Source: Gambelia wislizenii (lineage: Eukaryota; Chordata; Lepidosauria; Squamata; Crotaphytidae). From it: a stretch of DNA of 64,000 nt. Of the stretch, positions 49,645-59,779 are shown piece after piece. Position 1 is the first letter of the stretch, and the number at the start of each line of letters is the position of its first letter. A program made the translations under genes and the position numbers. The notes below the pieces were generated by a model. That model did not search any database. It was not told the origin of the DNA and saw nothing but the letters and a program-made list of their open reading frames with translations. The DNA lies in the NCBI GenBank assembly GCA_030847615.1, contig JAUMIR010000001.1:31743501-31807500 (forward strand). Direction: 5' to 3'.

Positions 49645-50188
49645 TGGAGGTTTATTAGCAGCATCAGCATCGTGTCATCTACAAACTGGATAAAGATTCC
49701 CTCCACCCCTGTTATCTAAGGCAGTGGCTCTTAACCTGTGGTCCAAAGACCCCCAGGGGTCCGTGATGTCCTCATGGGAGGTCCACCAAGGCTTGGTGGC
49801 TACCCAGCCCACCTCCTCCCTGCAGTGGAGTGACAGGAGCCAAGGCAAAGGTTGGCTGGCTGGCTGGCTTGGCCTGCTCATTGCCATTCAATCTACTCCA
49901 GCCACAAACTTGCAGGAAGAAGCAGGAGAAAAGTTTCCCCTCCCCCTCCAGTGCCTCTGAGAGAAGGTTTAAAGGATGATGTAATTGTATTATTACTATT
50001 ATTATCAGGCGTTGTTGTTGTTGTTATGGTTTTAAATTTTAAGTCTGGGGGGGTCACGGCAACCAAAAATATTTAAAGGGGGTCCCTGGCAAAGAAAAGG
50101 TTAAAAGCCACTGATCTAAGTCATTGATAAAAATGTTGAAGTGTCATGGTCCTAAGATAGAATCCTGAGGCATTCCATTCCAGACCTC
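49645..50188 (-). mobile_element. CR1 LINE fragment carrying a hAT insertion
   Basis: The complement of cgtgtcatctacaaactgga, taagtcattgataaaaatgt and ggcattccattcc is CR1 coding. It is split by the hAT MITE at 49722-50113 and followed directly by the Harbinger-like MITE. Confidence 0.7.
49722..50113. mobile_element. hAT (Charlie-like) MITE inserted in a CR1 fragment
   Basis: Ends cagtggctcttaacc and ggttaaaagccactg are inverted repeats of the Charlie type. The flanks atctaagg (49714-49721) and atctaagt (50114-50121) are an 8-bp duplication with one mismatch. Removing it rejoins CR1 sequence across the site. 392 bp, noncoding. Confidence 0.85.
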
Positions 50189-50830
50189 GGACTTGTCTAT
50201 ACAGTGAAAATGCTCCTCATAGAATTCTAGGAGAATAGGATTTGTCTAAATGGGATCCCATGTCAACCCACCATATTTGGAAGGAGAGGGGACAACGTGT
50301 CAAAAATGACACAGGAGTAGCCTTCACAGCTTTTCCTGTATTTTTTTTTAACCCAAAAGAAATGTGCACTCCTGCTTATTGGGACAACTGATTCGCTTGC
50401 TGCGCATGCCCAATAAGAGCAGAAGTGAAAGCTGACTGGTTGGACGTGTGCAGGGGGTGGAGCTTGTTGGAAAGGCAAGTGCCCAGAACCACCATGTTGG
50501 ATTTTTGCCGTAGCAATCGTGCGCTGAGATGACAAAACGGCCTTTCCCCCCCCCTATTTATTTAAACAGAACATCACACTTCTGCACCTTGAATATGCTT
50601 TTTAAAAAAAAAAAAAACCTGTTCGGCAGCAGAAACTGGTGACAATAAAAATGTGAGTAATTCACCCACATCCGCTATCTTGATTCACAGGCTTGCCTGT
50701 TTGAACAATGAACATGGATAGCTTTGCATGCCTGCAATCTTGCCAAAAAATCATTGAGACAAATGAAAGCTGCTGCGAATTGGCATTAGTGCACATCAGT
50801 CCACATTTTATAGCCTTGTATAGACAAAGG
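50189..50830. mobile_element. Harbinger-like MITE, inverse orientation, inside CR1
   Basis: Begins ggacttgtctatacagtg and ends tgtatagacaaagg. The interior is the reverse of the 43.7-kb copy (agccttcacagcttttcctg, gaaccaccatgttggatttt). Flanked by a 70-bp CR1 duplication. Confidence 0.75.
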
Positions 50831-50831
50831 C

Positions 50832-51480
50832 TAAGTCATTGATAAAAATGTTGAAGACTAATGGTCCTAGGATAGAACCCTGAGGCACTCATTCTAGACA
50901 TTCCAGTTTGAAGTGCAGCCATTGATGACGACACGTGAGCATGGTTTTCCAACCAATTATGGATCCATCTGACAGTGTTCCCATCTACTCCACATTTTAT
51001 CAGTTTGCTAAACAAAATATTACAGGGAACCTAATAAAATGCTTTGCTGAAATCCAGCTAAATAACATCCACAGCATTCCCACCATCTACTAAACTAGTG
51101 AACTGATTTTTTAAAAAGATATTAAAGTTTGGCAGGGCTTGTTCTTGACAAACCCATCCAGGCTCCTACTGCTCACTGCATTGTCATCAAGGCACTTGCA
51201 GTATTATACTCCTGTATAATCTGTTCTAATATTTTTCCTGGTACTGAGATCAGGCTGACTGGTCTGTATTTTCCTGGCTCTTCCGTTTTGCCCTTTTTGA
51301 AGAGAGGGACAATGTTTGCCCTTTGGCTCCTCACCTGTTCTCCAAGATTTCTCCAAAATGATGGCAAGCAGTTCAGAGAGTGTATCAGCAAGTTCCTTCA
51401 GTACTTTGGGATGTAGTTCATCTGGCCCTGCAAATCTGAACTCATATAGATTAGCTAGGTGATTCCTGACTAGGAACACA
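50832..51480 (-). mobile_element. CR1 LINE reverse transcriptase fragment
   Basis: Minus-strand frames give DELHPKVLKELADTLSELLA, EKSWRTGEEP and further left a broken CQT-type palm motif; with the plus-strand aaaatgttgaagactaatgg this is CR1. It is full of stops and shifts. Its first 70 bp repeat 50117-50186. Confidence 0.8.
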
Positions 51481-51589
51481 TCTACAGTACTTCATCAGCT
51501 GAAATATACTATTAACTCTCTCTTTTCGTCCAATGACCAGTGGCCAGCATGAGCATCTGGGTCTCAATGATGCATACATGGCTCTCCTC

Positions 51590-51760
51590 CATTCCACATT
51601 GTCCCCACAGCAACCCTGCAAGGTAGGTCAGGCTAAGAAAGAAAGAAAGAAAGTGACTGCTCCAAGGTCACCCAATGAATTTCTTGGTTCACTGGGGAGT
51701 TGAATCTGGATCTCTCAAGCCCAGTGCTTTAACCATTACATTTGAGTGGCTCTTAACTGT
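51590..51760 (-). mobile_element. tRNA-headed SINE fragment, minus strand
   Basis: Plus-strand cagcaaccctgcaaggtagg, aaggtcacccaatgaatttc and ttgaatctggatctctcaag are the complement of the SINE head and core. A GAAA run sits inside. Confidence 0.55.
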
Positions 51761-51884
51761 ACTAGTCACTATGCTATTTGGTTCAAGTCTGGTTTAAACA
51801 GAAAGACCCATAAGAAGGAATAGGAGCCTTGATGTTTCCAATCTGCAAGTGAACACCTGACTGAGCAGGCACATAATAATAATA

Positions 51885-52106
51885 CAGCCTTATTTGAGAA
51901 CTCACGCTGAACAAGTCTTGAAGAGAAATGACAACGCAGAAAGAATCACAACCCAGAAACATCACCCAAGGAGACCTTCTGCTGTGCTTTCTGCAACCGG
52001 ACTTGTTTATCTCAGATTGGGCTTTTTAGTCATCAGCGCGCTTGCAGAAAGCGCAGGATGAATCCTTCCTGAATCTTTGTTTGCGAAGAAAAGCCAGAGA
52101 GAGAGA
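51885..52106 (+). mobile_element. LINE 3-prime end, same family as 40846, plus strand
   Basis: Reads tcacccaaggagaccttctg, tttctgcaaccggacttgtt and ends aaaagccagagagagagatg. It keeps the C-x2-C motif [13 protein letters not shown] and ends in a GA run. Confidence 0.78.
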
Positions 52107-53313
52107 TGATGACGATAACGATAACAACAACAACAACAACAGAGCATCTGGTCAGAATGATAGCTATTTTAATTTAAATTTATAGATTGCCACAGGAGTG
52201 CTATATATCACCTTGGGGGCCCTGGGAGGTCATCAACAAATACTTAAATTAGTGATGAACAAATTAATGATGAACAAATACTTTAATGAATGGAATTATA
52301 ACAGCAGTTTAATAATAGCAAATAGCTGTGTTAGTTGCTTCCAAATATTAAAAGTAGGGTAGGAAAGGGAAAGAGTGAAGTCTTCTAGCACCTTTAAGAT
52401 AAATCATTATTACTAAAGCTGGTTATCTCCATAACAATTAAAATAAGTAAACACTATGCAAATCTGTATCTTCCTTTGCCCTCTTTTCTTGGGAAGCAGG
52501 CCCTCTCTGTTTTGGGACTGCAGAAGAGGCCGACCTTTCTCAGGCATCCCCAAGAGAAAGGGGCTCAGGGGTGTGTGATAATGAAGCAAAAACTAAGAAA
52601 TAAAAATAAAGGTGAATGCAAGTCCCAGCAGTGGACAGTAGCTTCAGGGTTAAACGGTAAGCTTTATTGCCACAGAAAAACTAAAGAGCCAAGACTACAA
52701 AATTGCTTTGAATGAAGCTCATAGGAAATACAATAAAATAAAAAGTATTTACAATCAGTTAAAATCTTTTGGGCACGTTGCTCATCATCCATCTGCCTCA
52801 TTCTTACCCAATTGTAACTCTACCTATTGATTCCCACAACAGTCTGCAGGTGCAAGGCTGATTTGCCCGTCTCAGCCACCAAATTGTTTCATTTACAAAG
52901 AATGTGAAAACACCAGATTGTTCAGACATGAAAGCTCAAAAGTAACTTTCTACATTGTGAAACTTGCTGGCAGGAGGGTCACTTTTGTGGACCATCCTGA
53001 GAGGGTCTTCCTGTAGTTCCGAGAACTGAAACATTAGGGAAGCCTTAACATAACCAACAGAGGAGCTGGTTTATCATCTTTAGCTTCAGCTACTGAGTCC
53101 CTCTGCAACTCCTTTTACCCTCTCCGTCTAGAGGGAATAACCTAGAATCTGGAGTATTTCATTCAGCTGTCAGGGACCTGACTTTGCTAAGATCATTGTA
53201 CTTTGTGTACATTGCACTGTTGGCTGCTTTTCCAAATTGGTCTTGGTTGAAAAGGATAGAGAGAGTTATGCATCATAAACAACTGAAGCAGAAAAACCTA
53301 CACAAATAATCTA

Positions 53314-53969
53314 CGGGGTTATCTATACAAGGCAAAAAATAATCTCCACAGTAAAGGCAACTTGCAGCAGCTGCAATTGTCTTAACGGGTTTGCGGGGTT
53401 TTTTTAGGTAGATTGCAGGCATTTGAAGCTATCTGCATTTGCTATGCAAATGGGCATGCCTGCAAATCAAGATGGTGGCCACGAGTTAATTACTCACGTT
53501 TTTATTCTCAGAAATTGCTGCCATCAAACAGTATTTTTTTTAAAAAAGCATATCTAAGGTGCAAAAGTGTGATATTTCACCTTAAAAGAAAAGCAAAAAA
53601 GCCCTACAAACCCCCATTTTATTGCATTAGTGCTTGCTCACAAAGGTGAAAAAAACATGCCGGTTTCCAGCACTTGGCTTGTTAGCAAGCTCCACCCACC
53701 CCATGCTTGTCTAGCCAATCAGCTTTCAGCTTCTGCTCCTTTGGGAAAGCAAATCAATTTGCATTGCTTGTCCCAACTAGCAGGAATGTGCATTCTCCCC
53801 ACTGTTTTTTTAAACTCTAAGAAAAACCACAAAGGCTTTTCCTGCAGAGTATACTACATATTTACACCCCCCCCTCTTCTGAATACAGCGATACGATGTG
53901 GGATGCCATTAAGACAGCTTGTATTCTCCTCGCATTCCGTGAGGAGTATTTTTGCCATTTAGGCAACCC
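53314..53969. mobile_element. Harbinger-like MITE
   Basis: Begins cggggttatctatacaaggc and ends ttaggcaaccc, with CTA at 53311-53313 and 53970-53972. Shares aaatcaagatggtggccacg and aaaccacaaaggcttttcct with its relatives. Confidence 0.72.
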
Positions 53970-56420
53970 CTAAGAAGCCACTGGGTCCTTTGTGTACCCT
54001 ATGAAACATATACCTAATGTACACATCCCTCTGATATATATATTTTTGGCCTCTAGATATCCCTACATTAGCTACAGTATTCTCATAGACTGTGGATTGT
54101 TTATGAGTTCCATAGAAAGAGCAGCATTAGACATGAGACTAGAAGCAAGAGGGGGCTCTTTGGCAGGGAGTGGGGAGGCAATGACCAACGTGCCCAACAG
54201 AACCAAGAGTCTTGTGGCACCTTAAAGGCTAACATTATTATAACACAAACTTTTTGGAATTACAGACCACTCACTTGATGAAGTGGGCTATAGAGAATGT
54301 AAGTTGCCATAGAATGTTTAATTTCCCCACTTCCAATGGATCAACACTTTGGGAGGGAAATTACCTAAACAGGTACTAGTAGGTCATACATAAATATAGT
54401 GGTCATGCTGGCTAGAGGTAGATGGGTCTCATTGTCCAACACATCCTGGAGGGCAACAAGTTAGGGAAGCCACTTGTATGATCATTAACTCTTGGCAGTT
54501 TTGAAGTCTCAGCAGGAAGTGGTTAGTTCAAACTGTTGAACATCTCTGTAGGGAAGTTTGAAGGAGCTGGTAATATCCTGCAGTTTATTGGAAAATAATA
54601 AGCCAAGAATGAGCTTTTAACAAAACAGCCCTATCCACATCTACTCAAAAGTAAGTCCTATTGAGGTCACTGGAATTTATTCCCAGGTATATACAGGAGT
54701 GTAACTTTAAACCCTTAAAATATAATTCTGCGCATATCTACTCTGAAGCACATTTCACTGAGTTCAGTGGGGCTTATTCCAAAATGTGTGCATATATCAG
54801 GGATGAATAGCTGTGGTGTTGCCCTTATCACCCTTTGTCATTGGCTATCCTGGCTAAGACTGATATCAGTTACAATCCAACACCTAGGGCCACAGTTGTA
54901 TACTCCTGGTATACATGATTACAGCATCTCTTTCTTTTAAGCATTTTTTTTATTATTTATTTATTTGCTTAATAAATTTAACAACAATTATATTCCTCTT
55001 CATATTATTTAAAAAAAACCCTCTCAAAACAGTTTACAATTGCTTCTGTAACTTCTTTTTTATGTCTACCACATTTTAAGTTTAGGCAATTGAGATTTAC
55101 AACAAAAGTTTACAAAATTTCAGAAAAGGGTAACAGTAACAATAAAATTTTAGTCAATATTACAGATTAAGATAGCAGCAGACAAGCATGTCCAGCAGCT
55201 CATCAGTAAAAGTTGACATCCTACAAAAGCCAGAATGAATAGAGCCATTTTCACCTGATATTAAAGGTAACAGAGAAAATCCCAAGCAGAGTTTCTCTAA
55301 GGAGTTCCACAAGAGAAAAGGCCCTATTCCATTCACAGTCTATCTCATCACAGCTACTGCAAAGATACAGAGAAGAGTCTCACATAGGGATCTTTGTCTT
55401 ATAGAGATTCCTGTAGAAGGAGGCAGCCCTGGAAGTATCCCGTATTAAGCTGTGGAAAAAAGAAAACCAGCACATTAAATTGGTTTTACTAATGAAGCAG
55501 GAAACACTGAAGCTGGTTTGAAACTGAAAAAAATGTGGCCAAACTGACTACGGTAGCTGTTACTTTACTTTCTTTACTATGACTGACAGATCAGATAACG
55601 CCTAGCTGTTGTACTTTGTGCTAACTATACTGTACTTTCCAGATCGTATCTAAGGGCAGCTTCACATATAACACACTGCATGGAACATTATCAGACCATG
55701 AATAACTGTGATTAAACTGTCTAGGAGAGGCCCTAACTGGTGTTTCACCTTTAACTAGTTCTTTACTCATTCTTGCTGCTCGGCTACTTTCATTATTTCA
55801 CAGTGTTCCACAATTTTAAATTACACAATTCAGTTAATGACTTAGAGGAAGATACATGGGGCAGAAGTAACTTTGATGGACAGGACTATTTAATGCAGGG
55901 AAATTGAAACCTGATGCTAAATCTTGAGATTCTTTAATTGTTTAAAAGTAAGTTTCTTGCAAACAAGGGCTGGCATCCTGTTAGTGACATACACAGGAGT
56001 AAGCCTGTGTGTATGCCTACTTTTACTTGCTTCTCTCTGCAAAGACCAAAAATCGTCCCCACCCACACCCCTGGTACTTAACTATGGCACCATTCCATGT
56101 TTGGTGGAGAGTGAGGTCATATGCTGAGCCATGAGAGCATGTACCCAGCATCCAAGAGGGCTTTTGCTTCATACCAATACTCTTTAGCAACTTGATTTCT
56201 CTCCCCCAAGACTCCATCCTCCTTGATCCAGCCCTGGAGCAGAACAAGTACAGTTGACCCAGCATGTGCCAGTACAGTAGTAGACTCAGATAGACAGGGA
56301 GAAATTGTAGAAGTGTCTGACTATGTCCCAGTAGACAAAATGTGAAATGATGACATCAGCCTTTGAGACTTCCAGGGGACCCCACTGCACCTCAAGGCAC
56401 GATGTAATAGTGTATGTGCA

Positions 56421-56745
56421 TTAATGAAGAACATACCAGCTAGGAGATGCTTCAGCAGTTTGCTTTTGCCTGAAACTACAGGAAAGGGCATGATTCTGCC
56501 CACTCTTCCCCAGCTGAGTTACTTTGAGTGCAAACTACTTTTGTACTTTGAACTCAGTTTGTACCGATGGAAGTATACTGGGGAAAAGGAGGAAAATGCG
56601 GTGAGGAGAAAGATACTGGGACATTGTTTTGAAGCAGCTGAAAATGTGGGACAGAGAATTAATCAGGATTGCCCCTACCAAATTTGGAGCATATGCACTA
56701 TGCTGAGCCATGAAAGATTGTGGCCCATGCTTGGGTAGCTGCAAG
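56421..56745. repeat. Unassigned interspersed repeat (copy 2)
   Basis: Contains gcagtttgcttttgcctgaa, gggcatgattctgcccactc, cttttgtactttgaactcag and ggacagagaattaatcagga, parallel to 18042-18480. The L2-like piece of copy 1 is absent. Confidence 0.55.
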
Positions 56746-57552
56746 CAGTATATGCAAATAATTGTAAGGGTCAAGAAGCAAAACTTCTGCCTTTAAGTCC
56801 TATTTCTCAATTTATGCTCCCCTACTAACCTTTATCTGCACATTTGTTTCTGCCACTGCCAACAGTCCTTATGAAGGACATTCCAGTTTCAGACATTTTT
56901 AAAATCCAAGGAGAACTCTCAGCTGCAGAACAAAGTTTGCAAACTGTACTTACTTTCAAAAAATAGATACCTCCATATTTACATAATTCAGAATTTATTC
57001 CAGATATGCCTCTGATGAAACAGCTTGGAATCTACAAATATTTATGCCAAATAAAACTTGTTACTCTTTAATGTACCACAACTCTTTGTTGTTGTTCCAG
57101 AATTTAGTTTTGCCTATGAAACTTGTTCCTGACACAGCATTTGAATTTTGCTTTGGAATATATAAACTTTGAACAGATAGTTTATCATTGTGACAATGTG
57201 AATAACGTAATTGATTTACCCTATTTCTTCATTCCAGTGTGATACAGTTAGTAATATTTTCAGCTATGTTTTCTTTCTTTTTCTCCTAATAGTGCATGTC
57301 AGGCTTGACAACTTTCCAGTCAATTTAACATGAGTAAGTAATCAAGAACATTTAACAATCTAAGATTTGCTTACAAAAGTGAGAGGATTAAGCAAATTTC
57401 TCAGGTTCCTGAAAATGACAGGAGGGGGTGGTATGTCATATTGGAAAGAAAAGGAAAGAAAAGAAACAAGATGAGAAAGTGTGGGAACTACTAGATACAG
57501 GAACCTATTTTTACTTCTCATTCTCCCACTAAAATGGTGTATGTGTGTATGT

Positions 57553-57775
57553 GTCTTCAAGTTGCCTGTCAACTTATGGCAACCCCATAAATTTCACAGG
57601 TTTTTCTTAGGCAAGGAATACTCAGAGCTTGCTTTCCCAAGCTCCTTCCTCTGAAACACAGTGTACAGCACTTTGTATTTGTAGACTGTCTCCCATCCAA
57701 ATATTAACCAGGGCTGACACTCCTTAGCTTCCAAGATCAGATGGGATCTGGTGTCTTTGGGCTATTTAGGCCTTA
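57553..57775 (-). mobile_element. 5S rRNA-derived SINE, full head
   Basis: On the minus strand the first ~110 bp mirror 5S rRNA: caccagatcccatctgatct, tggaagctaaggagtgtcag, ccctggttaatatttggatg and ggagaca. This spans the 5S Pol III internal promoter region (A box, intermediate element, C box). The tail (complement of tgtcaacttatggcaacccc) is the Bov-B-like end shared with the tRNA SINEs. It is a mobile element, not a 5S rRNA gene. Confidence 0.88.
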
Positions 57776-58478
57776 CCAAAACATCACTGTCACGAATACA
57801 GGATGTTTCCTATCTGGGCCAAAACCAAAGGTGCCATAATCCATGCCACATGCAAAAGCTTACAAATCAGTTTGAATGTTTTTACAATTCAAAGCAGCAT
57901 GTCCCTTTCAAATAGGATGAAAGCATTAGCAAAGGTAATAGAATATAAAACTGTTCCTGTGTGGTAAACTACACTCATCTTACCTGTATATTATTTTTGA
58001 GGCCTGAACCTTATTCAAAGCAGAGTGAAGTAACTCTTTAGGATCCAAATATGTCAGGCAACCTGATGTGCACCTGTGTCAGTGTACTGCTGAACATACA
58101 GTATATAATCTATATAATTCAAAAGTAGGTCTCAATAGAGCCTCATTGTTTTAAAAGTGCACAAGATTGCAGCTTTTTGAAGTAAGTCCCTTAGAAATGT
58201 GTGGAATCTATTTTCTCCATGAGATTTTCATACCTTCTAACTGTCCCAGTTTGACAGGGACAATTGCAATTAAACTTTTAAAATGTACCAGCTTTTGTCC
58301 TCCCATTTCCCTCTGTCCTCAGTTTACTTCAGAGAGGAGCTCCAAGCTTGCCCTTCCCACCAGGTTCAAATAAAAGTTGTGTTTCATCAGTAATCTTTGC
58401 CATCATGACCACATTTTGATGTTTCTTGGCCATGTGTGTCCTAGTTTTCATCTGTGCAATGTTGGATGGTGTGGATTT

Positions 58479-58648
58479 AATGGAACTTTCTTGGCAAGAT
58501 TTGTTTGGGGGGAGGTGGTCCTCTGAGGCTGAGAGAATGTAATTGCCCAAGGCCACCCAATGGGTTTCCAAGGCTGAGTGGGGATTCGAAACCTAGTCTC
58601 CCAGAGTCCTAGTCCAACATTCAAACCACTACATCACACTGATTCTAT
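58479..58648 (-). mobile_element. Sauria-type tRNA SINE, truncated
   Basis: Contains aatggaactttcttggcaag, gtggggattcgaaacctagt and caaaccactacatcacactg. Confidence 0.8.
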
Positions 58649-58711
58649 TCTCGGTTCCATTCTACACATGACTAAAGCACCCACAAGGATTGAGCTGCAT
58701 TATGCATATAA

Positions 58712-58933
58712 GGCTGCATCTGCACTGCAGAAATAATCCAGTTTGACACCGCTTTAACTGCCAGGGCCCAATGTGATGGAATCCTTGGATTTTTAGTTTG
58801 TTGGGACACCAGAACTCTCTGACAAATAAGGCTAAATATCTCACAAAACTACAGATCCTAAAATCCCATAGCACTGACCCATGGTAGTTAAAGTGGTTTC
58901 AAACTGGATTATTTCTGCAGTGCAGATGCAGCC
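58712..58933. mobile_element. Palindromic MITE with long terminal inverted repeats
   Basis: The first and last ~48 bp are inverted copies: ggctgcatctgcactgcag ... ctgcagtgcagatgcagcc, followed inward by aaataatccagtttgacacc and its complement. No convincing target duplication. A related copy is at 31036-31244. Confidence 0.8.
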
Positions 58934-59199
58934 CAACAAGTCTCAAAATCCTAACATTCTAGAACCCAGCCCTCATTGGGGCACAGATGTGGGGAAAACC
59001 TTTATAGGGTCACTAGACCCCCTAACAAAGTCACTAAGAAGACCACCATCACTCTCATGAGTGAGGACGGCACCCTAATGGCAGCCAACCAAAAAAAAAA
59101 AAAAATCAGAGAGGGCGGGTCGTTGTTAAATCTCTACGCCGATTGGCTAGCTAAGTTCCTCTGCGAATGATTGACACAAGGCTAAGCATATCCACATAA

Positions 59200-59680
59200 G
59201 AGGGAGGAAAGAATGCGGAGCTTCCTTACAGCGCCGTCTCAGAAATGAGTAGAAGGCCACGTCACAAGGAGGGAAGGAGGGAGGGGTGGCTGGCGGTGTG
59301 GAACGAGACAAGAAGTGGGCGTGGCTAACTCCCCGGCTTTACCTGACCGCTCTTCTATGTGTGCGCATGCTCTTTTCTTGCCTACCCTTTTGGTGCCACT
59401 CGTTCGGCAGAGAACCGCAAGGTGGCCCTAGCCAATAGCCGCGGAGGGGGCGTGGCGGGCTGCTCGCGCGGAAGGTTCAGAGGTGAGGCAGAGAGGTAGG
59501 GATGGTGGCCGGGTGGGTTCAGATTTCTTCACTCCGCTGCGCCTTTCCTGAGGGATGAGGTTACCATAATTAACTGGGGCAGCTGAAAGGAGGCCGAGTC
59601 GAGCAGCCCGGGTGGGCGAAGAAGAGGGTCTTTCTTTGCCCGAGAGGTACCTTTGGTGACCACTGTCGTAGTAGTGGGTG
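59200..59680 (+). promoter_or_regulatory. GC-rich promoter, probably of MCFD2
   Basis: CpG-dense stretch with a CCAAT box (gccaat, 59431-59436), an inverted CCAAT (gattggc, 59141-59147), GC/KLF boxes (59316-59325 and 59446-59455) and one exact UPRE-type site, ccacgtca at 59257-59264 (TGACGTGG on the minus strand). It is followed on the plus strand by donor-like sites (gtgagg after 59482; gtaggg near 59497). Human MCFD2 is head-to-head with TTC7A, which fits this position and direction. MCFD2 is an EF-hand ER-to-Golgi cargo receptor partner of LMAN1. The identity is inferred from synteny only. Confidence 0.55.
59400..59482 (+). other. Candidate noncoding first exon of the plus-strand gene (MCFD2?)
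   Basis: GC-rich DNA ending cgcggaaggttcagag then gtgagg, a fair donor. There is no long ORF, which agrees with a 5-prime UTR exon. The left end is arbitrary because no start site can be read. A second donor-like gtaggg lies about 14 nt further on. Confidence 0.35.
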
Positions 59681-59779
59681 GCTCTCTTAGGACTGGTTTG
59701 GATGTGGAGGGGTTTGGGATATTTTTAACATTTATTTTCTTTAAGATTTAATTTTTACGGATTTTTTTGTAAAAAAAGT

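Larger units (their letters stand above)
48573..59199. other. Intergenic region between TTC7A and the plus-strand promoter
   Basis: Filled by a MITE-derived tandem array, nested CR1/hAT/Harbinger insertions, a LINE 3-prime end, another Harbinger-like MITE, an unassigned repeat, a 5S SINE, a Sauria SINE and a palindromic MITE. The stretches 52110-53310, 53970-56420 and 56750-57550 hold no recognised feature. Confidence 0.65.

Noticed and set aside
57661..57772. 5S rRNA gene
   Set aside because: Diverged from 5S rRNA at many sites and followed by a SINE tail; it is a retroposed SINE.
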